Below, one piece after another: positions 53,045 to 61,712 of a DNA stretch of 64,000 bases. Positions within the stretch are counted from its first letter, which is position 1; each line of letters opens with the position of its first letter. The position numbers were made by a program, and so were the translations under genes. Below the pieces are notes generated by a model. It was not told the origin of the DNA. It saw only the letters and a program-made list of their open reading frames with translations, and ran no database searches. Origin of the DNA: JAXGXT01 sp040772665 (GTDB lineage Bacteria; Bacillota; Clostridia; Lachnospirales; Anaerotignaceae); assembly GCA_040772665.1 (NCBI GenBank), contig JAXGXT010000004.1:186001-250000 (forward strand). The letters run 5' to 3'.

Positions 53045-54700
53045 TTAATATACGGAATACCAAAATGGAATTTGCTGTTCCCTGTTCTCTTGGCAGATAT
53101 AATATAAATCATCCTTGGGTGTAATGTTATCAGCTATCAAATGCCCTGAAGCGGTGTAAAGAGCACCGTTTGTTTCCACCTTGGCCCCTTTTTTAAGGTA
53201 GATACAGAAGATGTTTGAAAAAGAGCCAAAGGTAAAGATAACCTTTCTTATGTATAGATTGGTTGCTGCACTTTCATCGCCGTAAGGAATGTGCATTGTA
53301 GTATTATCTTCCTTAATTAATCCAAAAGCAGAGGTGTTTTTAGCAGCAAACACTATATTACCTGTTACAGCGGTGTTATCCGTTAAATTTAGTTGAGATA
53401 AGGTTCCGGTGGCGGCAATAGTATATATAATATTTTGCTCCGAATCATAAAGAGGCTGACCTTTTGCATAGGGCAGCGTCGAAAGGGCTGTAATGTTTTC
53501 TGTTTCCCAGGTATTTGTAATTGTGTTAAACGTAAGCCTGATATTTGTATTGTTTTGGAAATACCATATTTTGTTTTCTACAACGCAAGCTGTAATTTGA
53601 AGCTTTAAAGAATCGTTGGCAGGGCCCACGGAAGCTAAAGTTCCGTTAGAATTTCTTTTATAAAGCTGTGTTCCTCTATTAAGATAAATTACACCATTAA
53701 CATTAACAATAGTGGCATAAGTGTTTGCCCCAATTGTCATGGCTGTGGATGAAAGCGTGTTTGACGACCTGCTGTATGCATATAAAAAATCAGCATAGTT
53801 TCCTGATGCTGCATTGTTGCCGCAAACTATGAAAATTGTATCTCCTAATTCAACTGCAGATGAAGGAATTGCCCCAAACTGAACCGCTTGCCCCCCTGTA
53901 AGATCAAGCATTAACGAATATGTGCAGTCGTCCGGATTATAAGCATAGATTGAATTTGTTAGAAAAAAGTATATTTTTCCGTCAGCAGATACGGCTGAAC
54001 ATCCAACACTTCCTTTGCCTGCAGTAAGCGGCTTTATTTGTTTTTGCCATACTAGGGTTTTATTTTCTGTTAAATTAGACTGGGCAAATTTCAACCCCGA
54101 ATCAGGCAGATTCATTTTCCCCATCAAAGTGTTTGGAGAAATGTCGTCAGCTTCTCCAATTCTTTCAAGAACCTCACCCACCTCTTGGGAAAGACTTCCC
54201 GTTTGGTTATCCACATATGAAAAAATATCTGTATTTCTGTTTTCTATATCATAAACAGACTTTCGCATATCTGCACTTCCTGCCTCGAAAGAGGCCTCTT
54301 CTATTGCAGTTATTACATAGTTTTCTATGTTGTCAAGAACAGCCTTGTTTTCGTGGGAATGTTTAATGTTATAACTTTCTGAAACCTTTTGCTTCTCCTC
54401 GTTGGTATAATCGTTTTCAGACAAGCCTTTGCCCTCTATTTTGTCAACTTTGTTGTCAGCAGGGGCAAACCACGTTTCCCCGTCAAGGCTTACCTCAATT
54501 TGCCCTTCATAAATTCGAATGCCTTTAATTTGAAATTCATCCAATTGTGTGCTTAGCTCATTAAATTTTGGAATTATCACATCAAGTGCCATTTCATCAA
54601 AGGCTCTTTGAGCTTCTGCCACAGGCAAACCCAATGGATTGTTTTTAATTCTTATGCCTTTATTGTTATAATCTTTTTCTTCAATTTTTGTAAAACTCAA
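53045..54700 (-). CDS. Phage tail fibre-like protein with beta-propeller-like C-terminal half
   Basis: The 551-residue protein begins with a helical region (NPLGLPVAEAQRAFDEM). It has a SLDGETWFAPADNKVDKIEG segment and coiled-coil stretches typical of phage tail-fibre shafts. The C-terminal 330 residues contain repeated YAYN/YSRSSNTL/KRNSNG/FNTITNTW strands like Kelch or propeller blades, which suggests a receptor-binding head. It starts with TTG at 54700 after AGGAGG. The operon faces away from a divergent XRE repressor. No capsid, terminase or integrase gene is nearby. Confidence 0.7.
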   Translation of the reverse strand: MSFTKIEEKDYNNKGIRIKNNPLGLPVAEAQRAFDEMALDVIIPKFNELSTQLDEFQIKGIRIYEGQIEVSLDGETWFAPADNKVDKIEGKGLSENDYTNEEKQKVSESYNIKHSHENKAVLDNIENYVITAIEEASFEAGSADMRKSVYDIENRNTDIFSYVDNQTGSLSQEVGEVLERIGEADDISPNTLMGKMNLPDSGLKFAQSNLTENKTLVWQKQIKPLTAGKGSVGCSAVSADGKIYFFLTNSIYAYNPDDCTYSLMLDLTGGQAVQFGAIPSSAVELGDTIFIVCGNNAASGNYADFLYAYSRSSNTLSSTAMTIGANTYATIVNVNGVIYLNRGTQLYKRNSNGTLASVGPANDSLKLQITACVVENKIWYFQNNTNIRLTFNTITNTWETENITALSTLPYAKGQPLYDSEQNIIYTIAATGTLSQLNLTDNTAVTGNIVFAAKNTSAFGLIKEDNTTMHIPYGDESAATNLYIRKVIFTFGSFSNIFCIYLKKGAKVETNGALYTASGHLIADNITPKDDLYYICQENREQQIPFWYSVY

Positions 54701-54733
54701 ATATATTCCTCCTGTTTTAAAAATTTTCTTAAC

Positions 54734-54797
54734 CCATACCGATAGTAAAGCTTAGGTATGGTCTGTGTTATTGTCTAAACAGGGTCGGAGCTGTTTA
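54734..54797 (-). promoter_or_regulatory. Leader hairpins of the tail-fibre operon
   Basis: CCATACC pairs with GGTATGG (54734-54740 and 54755-54761), and TAAACAG with CTGTTTA (54776-54782 and 54791-54797). Both lie between the predicted promoter and the TTG start. Their role is unknown. Confidence 0.4.
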
Positions 54798-54857
54798 GTG
54801 CGGCGCATATAAAGGAATCTATAATTTCATGGGTTAAGGTTTGCAAGAATTATAAAT

Positions 54858-54962
54858 TCGCATAATATGCGACAAAGTAATAGTATAATAGATTTATTCC
54901 TTTGTCAATATAATATTGCGTAAAATGCGAATATTAGTTCCAACTTGTTGATGTTATGCGAA
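54858..54962. promoter_or_regulatory. Operator sites of the divergent XRE/tail-fibre intergenic region
   Basis: TCGCATAATATGCGA (54858-54872) is a perfect 15-bp palindrome. A related site TTGCGTAAAATGCGA lies at 54916-54930 and a half-site TTATGCGAA at 54954-54962. The first lies between a weak TTGTCG -35 and a TATAAT -10 on the minus strand (15-bp spacing). Binding by the XRE protein is inferred from position and dyad form. Confidence 0.6.
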
Positions 54963-54996
54963 AATGATATTGTTTACAATAAAGGAGTTGTTTCAA

Positions 54997-55482
54997 ATGA
55001 CAATTGGAAAAAGAATAAAAGAGTGCAGAATAAAAAAGGGAATGTCAGTTGAAGAGCTGGCGCAAAAGCTTGATAAAAATAGAGCTACAGTATATAGATA
55101 TGAAAAAGGGGAGATAGAAAATCTCCCCACAACAATTTTAGAATCTTTGGCAAAAGCCCTTGATACAACACCTGCTTACATTATGGGTTGGAGAGATTTT
55201 GATATTATTGAAAAGAATGGAGAGAAAATCATATCACGAAAACAGGAGGAAAGAGAGGAGATTTCCGATTTTCTAAACCCTATCTTTGCTGAAATTGGGT
55301 TTAACATAGCCCCCCATACATATTATTCCCACGGAAGTCTTGCCGATATGAAGTTTATTGTACATTCTCTTGACCATGGTGAAAGCAGCTATTTTGATTA
55401 TGAAGAAATTAAGGAGATTAAAGAAAATATTTTAATGTATACAAAATTTATTATTAATGAAAAAATGCTAAAAACAAAATAA
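54997..55482 (+). CDS. XRE-family transcriptional repressor
   Basis: The 161-residue protein has a Cro/cI-type helix-turn-helix at its N-terminus (GKRIKECRIKKGMSVEELAQ, KNRATVYRYEKGEIENLP) and a short C-terminal domain of unknown role. I chose the ATG at 54997 with AAAGGAG upstream; an in-frame upstream ATG at 54964 lacks an RBS and lies in the operator region. It probably represses the tail-fibre operon and itself. Confidence 0.85.
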   Translation: MTIGKRIKECRIKKGMSVEELAQKLDKNRATVYRYEKGEIENLPTTILESLAKALDTTPAYIMGWRDFDIIEKNGEKIISRKQEEREEISDFLNPIFAEIGFNIAPHTYYSHGSLADMKFIVHSLDHGESSYFDYEEIKEIKENILMYTKFIINEKMLKTK

Positions 55483-55496
55483 AAGTTTAATTTATA

Positions 55497-55523
55497 ACGT
55501 AGGTAAAATTAAACCCTTAAGAT
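55497..55523 (+). repeat. Remnant of a CAGA-ended mosaic element
   Basis: AACGTAGGTAAAATTAAACC followed by CTTAAGA closely resembles the left end of the elements at 23751 and 26616 (AACGTAGGCAAAGTCAAAAC). No other module follows, so only the end remains. Confidence 0.45.
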
Positions 55524-55608
55524 GGAGTCTTTCAAAAATTTCCTTTGTAAAACATGCATAAACCCATTAGTAATTTAATAAATAATATGTTACAGAATTA
55601 TTTTGTCT

Positions 55609-56484
55609 TTATGAGTAAAATATTTTTTCTATATTTAAAAGTCCCATAGGCTCTGAATTGCTGGCCGCAGAACATATTAAATGCTTAACCTGGTTTGGGC
55701 TAAGCTTTGGGGAGTGCTGTAAAATAAGTGCCGCCGCACCGCTTACCATTGGGGTTGCCATTGAGGTGCCGCTCATTTTTACATAGTTTATATCCACAAC
55801 ATCAATATTTGAGCGTTTTTTGCTTTCAAATGAAAATGTTTCTGCCTTGCAGGAAACAATGTTTTCTCCCGGTGCAAATATGTCAGGTTTATAGTAGAAA
55901 CGGTTTCCGTTTTGTATTTTGTAAAGTACCTTTTCTCCGAAGTTTCCAACGGTGATAATGTTTTGGCTTGTTCCCGGGGCGGTTATGCCTGAAGATTCGT
56001 CGTTTCCCGAGGCGGCAACAACTATCATGCCGCTGTTCCAAAGTGTGTTTGTTGCTTTTATAAGAGAAGAAGAAATGGAAGGGTCGTTTGTGCCTATTGA
56101 CATATTTACAATTCTTATTCCGTATTTTTGCCTGTTGGCAAGAAGCCATTCAAGTGCATTAAGTGCAGACCTTGCAGTTCCGTGACCATACTGGTCAAGT
56201 ATTTTCAAAGCAACTATGCTGCTTTCAGGTGCAACTCCCATATATCTTTTGCCGCTTAAGTAACCGTTTCCGCAGGCTATCCCTGCCACATGAGTTCCGT
56301 GACCGTTGTCATCGTATGGCTCTGTTTTGCCGTTAACAAAATCCATAAAACAGGCCAATCGGTTTTTGGGGAAAACAAAATCGGCGGTGGGACAAATGCC
56401 TGTGTCTAAAATGGCAATGCATGTGCCCAAGCCTGTTATTTGTGGTGGAGGATAGCCGTTAATCAGGCATATTGCATTATTCAT
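55609..56484 (-). CDS. Subtilisin-like serine peptidase (S8), no signal peptide
   Basis: The 291-residue protein has the complete subtilase triad: Asp27 (AILDTGI), His62 (NGHGTHVAG) and Ser241 (SGTSMATP), plus the oxyanion Asn161 (ASGND). There is no signal peptide or long propeptide, which fits an intracellular or sporulation-associated subtilase. The RBS before the ATG is weak (GGATGTG). It is divergent from the small HCB gene. Substrate unknown. Confidence 0.9.
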   Translation of the reverse strand: MNNAICLINGYPPPQITGLGTCIAILDTGICPTADFVFPKNRLACFMDFVNGKTEPYDDNGHGTHVAGIACGNGYLSGKRYMGVAPESSIVALKILDQYGHGTARSALNALEWLLANRQKYGIRIVNMSIGTNDPSISSSLIKATNTLWNSGMIVVAASGNDESSGITAPGTSQNIITVGNFGEKVLYKIQNGNRFYYKPDIFAPGENIVSCKAETFSFESKKRSNIDVVDINYVKMSGTSMATPMVSGAAALILQHSPKLSPNQVKHLICSAASNSEPMGLLNIEKIFYS

Positions 56485-56675
56485 TTCTACACATCCAAAC
56501 CTTGAAGATCAATAATAGTTTATGGCATAAAGCCTAATAAGGTGATTGGACAGGAATGGACAAAATAAGGGTTGTACCGATAAATATTTTTATAATCAGT
56601 CAATTTTTTCTTCCTGGCTGCATAGTATTGTTAATGTATTAAATAATTTTTTAATTTATTGAGGAGGTTAGTAAT

Positions 56676-56909
56676 ATGGGATGTTTTGGAGGAAATACTT
56701 GTTCGTCAACAGGAGGCGGAAGCTGGCTTTGGATTCTTATTCTTCTTTTTTGCTGCGGCGGTAACCAGCTGGGAGGCATAGGCAATTGTGTGGGAGGAGC
56801 AGGCACGGATAACGACTGCTCATGGTTAATGATCATATTACTTCTTCTTTGCTTCTGCGGAAACGGCGTAGGAAGCTGCGGAACAGGCTGCAACATGTGT
56901 GAGGCATAA
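56676..56909 (+). CDS. Small Gly/Cys-rich hydrophobic protein (chorion-like HCB type)
   Basis: The 77-residue protein has two hydrophobic segments (WLWILILLFCC and WLMIILLLLCFC) within Gly/Cys-rich sequence containing several Cys pairs. GAGGAGG precedes the ATG. Similar proteins are annotated in Clostridia as chorion class high-cysteine HCB protein 13. The function is unknown; a link to the spore surface is speculation from composition and neighbourhood. Confidence 0.72.
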   Translation: MGCFGGNTCSSTGGGSWLWILILLFCCGGNQLGGIGNCVGGAGTDNDCSWLMIILLLLCFCGNGVGSCGTGCNMCEA

Positions 56910-57205
56910 AATAAGGTATTATCTAAAAAAGCCTTGAAGTAAGCAGAGTGCCTGTTTAAAGGTAAACTTTTCAAAAAGACCCAATTGTTTTGACTTTAAA
57001 GCCTTAAAAGGCGGAAGCAAAAAACTTTCCCTAAATTTTAATTTTTATAAAACAGTATAAAGGATTTGGGGGTGACAGAAGTTTCAGGCTTTGTCTTTAA
57101 AACTGCCTGTTGCAAAAAGGTAAAAAGGTGCGGATTTAATGTCTGCACCTTTTTGTCATATAAAGAGGTTTATCTGCATATCTATTTGCAAGGAGGTGTT
57201 CTTGT

Positions 57206-57673
57206 TTGGAGGATATAAATATTGAAAAACTTTCAGATATAAGCAAGCTTTTAGGCGGGAATATGGATTCTCAAGAGCTTGGAAACATGGTTCAGACTGC
57301 AAAAATGCTAAGCGTAATTATGAATAACCCTTATGCGGAAAAAAATAAAGAAATAAAAGAGGTTTCGGCACAAGATGAAACAATTGTTAATAAGGAATAT
57401 ATGTCAAAAGACAGGCATATCAAAGCTCTTAACGCAATTATACCGCTTCTTGACACCCAATATCAACGGGGGATGTTTACCGCTTTAAAAATGCTTGAAA
57501 TAAACAGCTTTAGCCCCGAGCCTGTAATAAGGGCAATGGGCAGAGAGTTTGATGCACAGTATAGGCGGGCTGAAATCATAGATGTTGTTGATAAGTTTCT
57601 AACCCCTGAGGAAAGAAACAAAATAGGCATTTTTCTTAAACTTGCAAAAGCCAGCTTTTTTATGAACAAATAA
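57206..57673 (+). CDS. Uncharacterised protein, possibly sporulation-related
   Basis: The 155-residue soluble protein starts with TTG at 57206, 7 bp after AGGAGGTG. It has helical segments (LLGGNMDSQELGNMVQTAKM, RHIKALNAIIPLLDTQYQRG) and no domain I recognise. It is convergent with a small gene sharing the terminator at 57801. Neighbouring genes of sporulation type suggest, but do not prove, a related role. Confidence 0.7.
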   Translation: MEDINIEKLSDISKLLGGNMDSQELGNMVQTAKMLSVIMNNPYAEKNKEIKEVSAQDETIVNKEYMSKDRHIKALNAIIPLLDTQYQRGMFTALKMLEINSFSPEPVIRAMGREFDAQYRRAEIIDVVDKFLTPEERNKIGIFLKLAKASFFMNK

Positions 57674-57800
57674 TAAATAACTTTATTTAAAACCATAAAG
57701 ATAAATTTCGCAGATACATCAAAGAAAACTCTTGATAAATAGCCTTAAGGTTTTGATTTTTAGTGTTTTAAACTTAGCAAGCTTCATTTCCTCCCTATTG

Positions 57801-57852
57801 AAAAACTCCTGTAATAATGGTATAAGATCACATTATTGCAGGAGTTTTTTTG
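57801..57852. terminator. Bidirectional terminator between convergent small genes
   Basis: ACTCCTGTAATAATG (57805-57819) pairs with CATTATTGCAGGAGT (57831-57845) with A and T runs at the two ends. Confidence 0.88.
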
Positions 57853-57911
57853 TTTAGCTTTGAGCAAAAATCAAGGCCTTTTTCAAAGAGTAAAAATAAA
57901 GCTTTTTTCAT

Positions 57912-58136
57912 TTAGCTAAGCATATCCATAATAATTAAAGCCGCTAAAATTGGAGCAATGCTGTTTTGTTGTTTTTTCGGCTGTTTTTCCACATCCTTTT
58001 CCACAAGGCATGGTTTGCCTTGGGCATAAATTTCAGGCTGTGAATCTGAAAAAGCCGAAGAAGTTTTATTGTCTTTTAAGGTCTGATTTTGCATACGAAA
58101 TTCCAAAGGTATCTCTCTTCTGTTTTGTGGCAGCAT
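57912..58136 (-). CDS. Small uncharacterised protein with C-terminal hydrophobic tail
   Basis: I chose the ATG at 58136 (MLPQNRREIPLEFRMQNQTL) with AGAGGAAGTGA upstream, giving 74 residues. An in-frame start further upstream at 58232 has no RBS. The protein is polar and charged, ending in APILAALIIMDMLS, which could be a membrane-seeking tail. The function is unknown. Confidence 0.6.
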   Translation of the reverse strand: MLPQNRREIPLEFRMQNQTLKDNKTSSAFSDSQPEIYAQGKPCLVEKDVEKQPKKQQNSIAPILAALIIMDMLS

Positions 58137-58550
58137 ATTGTCACTTCCTCTATATGTGTTTTGTAGATTATATGAACTATAAATAAAATTTATGAAGTTT
58201 TGTACATATTTATAGGAAGAACATTTGTCCATAGCTAAAAATTATCGCAATTGCCAAAAGTTTTTGATGATATTGACTTAATGCGTTTAAGTGGGATAAA
58301 ATAGCTGTATGTCAGGTTAGAGAAAGTGATTTTTGTATTTGCAGATTGAAATTATTTTAAAAAAGTTTAATTTTTGTGAATCTATGAAAATTTGTTTTAT
58401 GAGAAAATCTAAGTTTCAAGGCCTTGCCTTGGAACTTGTCTGTTTATACCTTGATCAAAGACCTATGAAAATATATTTTTCTTATAAGGCTTATAATATT
58501 TAAAAACAGCCTTTAAGAATAAACTTTTTAAAGATTGGGAGGAAGAGAAG
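58137..58550. other. Gap upstream of the Re-citrate synthase operon
   Basis: No gene is supported here. A strong hairpin lies at 58411-58437 (AAGTTTCAAGGC with GCCTTGGAACTT, 11 of 12 paired, 3-nt loop) with no T run. A TATAAT-like -10 lies near 58493, but no clear -35 was seen. It could be a leader structure. Confidence 0.4.
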
Positions 58551-59939
58551 ATGCTGGAATTTAGTAAAAAAACAAACCTCTTGGAAAGCACAGGACAGAC
58601 TTATCCCCTTGTGGATGTTAAAAAGCCTAACCTTTACAGAGATTACTTTGAATATGACGAAGTGCCGAAAGTAGTTTTTAACAGACGTATTGTGCCTATG
58701 GATGTGCCTGATAAAATATGGCTTACAGACACAACCTTTAGAGATGGGCAGCAAAGCAGACAGCCATACACAGTTGAACAAATGACACATATTTTCGACC
58801 TTATCCATAAACTTTCAGGGCCTAAGGGAATTGTGAGAATGAGCGAGTTTTTCCTTTATACTAAAAAGGATCAGGAAGCTGTTTATAAATGTCTTGAAAA
58901 AGGCTATGAATTTCCTGAAATAACAAGCTGGATAAGGGCTTCGAAAAAAGATTTTCAGCTTGTTAAAGAAATAGGGCTTAAAGAAACAGGAATACTTGTA
59001 AGCTGTTCCGACTATCATGTGTTTCAAAAAATGCATATGACAAGACATCAGGCTGTGGATCACTATTTGGCTGTTGTGCGTGAGTGTATAGAAACAGGTG
59101 TAACGCCAAGATGTCACTTTGAAGATATAACACGTGCTGATTTTTACGGTTTTGTTGTTCCTTTTGCGACAGCTCTTATGGAGCTTAGTGCGGAAACACA
59201 GGTGCCTGTTAAAATACGTGCCTGCGACACTTTAGGCTATGGTGTAACATATCCGGGAAGTGTTCTTCCAAGAAGTGTTCCCGGAATTATATACGGCCTT
59301 GTGCATCATGCGGGGGTGCCAAATGAATGGCTTGAATGGCATGGACATAACGATTTTTACCGTGCTGTTAACAATGCCTCAAATGCATGGCTTTATGGAG
59401 CAAGCAGTGTAAACTGCTCGATTTTAGGCATAGGCGAAAGAACAGGTAACACACCTCTTGAGGCTATGGTTTTTGAATATGCACAGCTTAGAGGAACTTT
59501 GGACGGAATGGACACTCTTGCCATAAGTGAAATTGCTGAATATTTTGAAAAAGAACTTCATTATGAAATTCCGCCTATGACACCTTTTGTAGGCAAAAAC
59601 TTTAATGTAACACGTGCAGGAATTCATGCCGACGGTTTGCTTAAAAATGAAGAAATCTATAACATCTTTAATACGGAAAAGCTTTTAAACAGACCTGTAA
59701 AAATTGCAATAAGCAACACCTCGGGAACATCGGGAATTGCCCACTGGATTAACAGTTCTTTTAACTTTAAAGGGGAAGATGCAGTTTCAAAAAATGACGA
59801 AATTGTGGAAATAATCTATAACTGGGTAAATGACCAATATAACGAGGGCAGAGTAACTGTAATTACAGATGAGGAGCTTACGGAACTTTTTCTTAAAACA
59901 AAGGAAGAACTTTCTGCATCCAAGGGGGAAACAAAATGA
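58551..59939 (+). CDS. Re-citrate synthase-like enzyme (isopropylmalate/homocitrate synthase family)
   Basis: The 462-residue protein has the DRE-TIM barrel motif DTTFRDGQQSRQP (from Asp60), the metal-site WHGHNDF and a C-terminal region distinct from allosteric LeuA. Its N-terminal extension and length fit Re-citrate synthases of Clostridium kluyveri type, which condense acetyl-CoA and oxaloacetate. The operon also has an isocitrate dehydrogenase, which supports a 2-oxoglutarate/glutamate route. Homocitrate or isopropylmalate synthase remain alternatives. GGGAGGAAG precedes the ATG. It overlaps luxS by 4 bp. Confidence 0.75.
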   Translation: MLEFSKKTNLLESTGQTYPLVDVKKPNLYRDYFEYDEVPKVVFNRRIVPMDVPDKIWLTDTTFRDGQQSRQPYTVEQMTHIFDLIHKLSGPKGIVRMSEFFLYTKKDQEAVYKCLEKGYEFPEITSWIRASKKDFQLVKEIGLKETGILVSCSDYHVFQKMHMTRHQAVDHYLAVVRECIETGVTPRCHFEDITRADFYGFVVPFATALMELSAETQVPVKIRACDTLGYGVTYPGSVLPRSVPGIIYGLVHHAGVPNEWLEWHGHNDFYRAVNNASNAWLYGASSVNCSILGIGERTGNTPLEAMVFEYAQLRGTLDGMDTLAISEIAEYFEKELHYEIPPMTPFVGKNFNVTRAGIHADGLLKNEEIYNIFNTEKLLNRPVKIAISNTSGTSGIAHWINSSFNFKGEDAVSKNDEIVEIIYNWVNDQYNEGRVTVITDEELTELFLKTKEELSASKGETK

Positions 59940-60442
59940 AAAACAGCGTTTCCTTTAATGTAGACCACAGCAAACTTCCAAGGGGAATTTATCTTTCAAA
60001 AGTAGACACTTTAGGGGATGTAAAAACCATAACCCTGGATATAAGAATGCGTGAGCCTTATAAAGAGGAGATTATTTCAAATGTGGCTCTTCATACCTTT
60101 GAACATTGTTTTGCAACAGCAATAAGGGATGTTTCCGAAGGGTATGAAAACTTGGCTGTGGCATATTTTGGCCCAATGGGATGTCAGACAGGGTTTTATC
60201 TTGTGCTTAATATAATAAACCATGAAGAAGATTCATATCCTGCGCTTTGTGCAAACCTTATGAAAGATGCTCTTGTTTATATAAGAAAAATGACAGAGGT
60301 TCCTGCAAAGAATCAACTTCAATGCGGCTATTTCCATACGTTGGGCACTATTGAAGATGCCCTTAAAATGGCGGACGATATGGAAAGCCTTGTAGATACA
60401 ATACTTGAGAAAGAAACTTTTTATACTTATGTTTATATTTAA
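59936..60442 (+). CDS. luxS: S-ribosylhomocysteine lyase
   Basis: The 168-residue protein has the LuxS metal-binding motif HTFEH (His53, His57), Cys130 in QLQCGYFHTL, and the catalytic-Cys region GPMGCQTGFYL (Cys83). It splits S-ribosylhomocysteine into homocysteine and the AI-2 precursor. Its ATG overlaps the stop of the citrate-synthase-like gene (ATGA), implying translational coupling. It is unusual to find it between two 2-oxoglutarate-pathway genes. Confidence 0.88.
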   Translation: MKNSVSFNVDHSKLPRGIYLSKVDTLGDVKTITLDIRMREPYKEEIISNVALHTFEHCFATAIRDVSEGYENLAVAYFGPMGCQTGFYLVLNIINHEEDSYPALCANLMKDALVYIRKMTEVPAKNQLQCGYFHTLGTIEDALKMADDMESLVDTILEKETFYTYVYI

Positions 60443-60457
60443 AAGGGGGAGTTGGAT

Positions 60458-61624
60458 GTGAGCATAAACAAAAACATTGAGGCTGCCAAAGAAAGGTTTG
60501 GAAAGCTTCTTGAAGAACAGCTTGCAAGGGTTGAAAAAATGAATCTGGCGAAAGGTAATATTGACTTTTCTGCTGTTGACAAAATAATAATAGGTGTTGC
60601 AGGCGGCGACGGAATCGGCCCTGCAATTACAAGCCAAGGCAAAAGAATTATGGAAGAACTTCTTGCAAAAGAGATTTCGAAGGGAAAAATTGAAATCAGA
60701 GATATTGAAAATCTTACAATAGAAAAAAGGGCAGAGGCGGGCAAAGCAATCCCCGATGATGTTCTTGATGAATTAAAGAAATGCCATGCTATTTTAAAAG
60801 GCCCCACAACAACACCAAGAAAGGGCGATCCTTGGCCTAACATTGAAAGTGCCAATGTTATGATGCGAAAAGAGCTTGACCTTTTTGCCAATGTAAGGCC
60901 TGTGAGAATTCCGGAGGAAGGCATAGACTGGACGTTTTTCCGTGAAAACACAGAAGGTGCATATGCTGTTGGAAGCAAAGGTTTTGCTGTGGATGAAAAC
61001 TTAAATGTGGACTTTACAATTGTAACCCAAGAGGGCACAGAAAGAATTATAAGGGCTGCCTTTGAATATGCAAAAAAGAACGGAAAAACAAGAGTAACCG
61101 CAGTAACAAAAGCAAACATAATTAAAGCCACAGACGGAAAGTTCCTTGAAGTTTTTTATAACATGGCAAAGGAATATCCGGAAATTAAGGTGGACGATTG
61201 GTATATAGACATTATGACAGCCAAGCTTATTGACGAAAACAGAAGAAGAGAGTTTCAGGTGGTTGTTCTTCCAAACCTTTACGGTGATATTCTTACAGAC
61301 GAGGCGGCAGAATTTCAAGGCGGCGTGGGAACGGCAGGCAGCAGCAATATAGGCTATAAATATTCCATGTTTGAAGCCATACACGGCTCTGCGCCAAGAA
61401 TGGTTGAAGAAGGAAGAGCTAAGTATGCCGACCCTTGCAGTATTTTCAGGGCTGTTGCTCTTTTGCTTTCGCATATAGGTGCGCAAGAAGAGGCAAATAA
61501 GCTTGAAAAGGCACTTGATATATGCACTGTAACAGAAAAAAGAATTAAGATTACAGGCAGAGAAAACGGTGCAACAAATGAGGAACTTACAGATTATATT
61601 CTTGAAACAGTTAAAAATCTTTAA
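60458..61624 (+). CDS. Isocitrate/isopropylmalate dehydrogenase family protein, likely isocitrate dehydrogenase
   Basis: The 388-residue protein has the family core GDGIGPAIT, GPTTTPRKGDPWPNIESANVM, the substrate-Arg region LFANVRPVRIP, FRENTEGAY and the metal-binding NLYGDILTDEAAE. The combination with a Re-citrate-synthase-like gene favours isocitrate dehydrogenase. I chose GTG at 60458 with GGGGGAG upstream; a TTG at 60452 is too close to that RBS. The cofactor preference cannot be read reliably here. Confidence 0.82.
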   Translation: MSINKNIEAAKERFGKLLEEQLARVEKMNLAKGNIDFSAVDKIIIGVAGGDGIGPAITSQGKRIMEELLAKEISKGKIEIRDIENLTIEKRAEAGKAIPDDVLDELKKCHAILKGPTTTPRKGDPWPNIESANVMMRKELDLFANVRPVRIPEEGIDWTFFRENTEGAYAVGSKGFAVDENLNVDFTIVTQEGTERIIRAAFEYAKKNGKTRVTAVTKANIIKATDGKFLEVFYNMAKEYPEIKVDDWYIDIMTAKLIDENRRREFQVVVLPNLYGDILTDEAAEFQGGVGTAGSSNIGYKYSMFEAIHGSAPRMVEEGRAKYADPCSIFRAVALLLSHIGAQEEANKLEKALDICTVTEKRIKITGRENGATNEELTDYILETVKNL

Positions 61625-61626
61625 AA

Positions 61627-61659
61627 TAAAAAAGGGTATGTAAAGCATATCCTTTTTTT
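61627..61659 (+). terminator. Terminator of the Re-citrate synthase/luxS/IDH operon
   Basis: AAAAAGGGTATG pairs with CATATCCTTTTT, with a T run, directly after the dehydrogenase stop. Confidence 0.85.
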
Positions 61660-61712
61660 ATTTTGCGTAATTTACAAAGACAAAGTATCATAGACTTTAT
61701 ATAGGTGATACT

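Noticed and set aside
53045..54700. Diversity-generating retroelement target at the tail-fibre gene
   Set aside because: No reverse transcriptase gene or template repeat of the gene's 3' end was found in the window.
56651..56974. Minus-strand frame opposite the Gly/Cys-rich small gene
   Set aside because: It lacks an RBS and has Pro/Gln low-complexity content from reading the opposite strand; the plus-strand gene has GAGGAGG.
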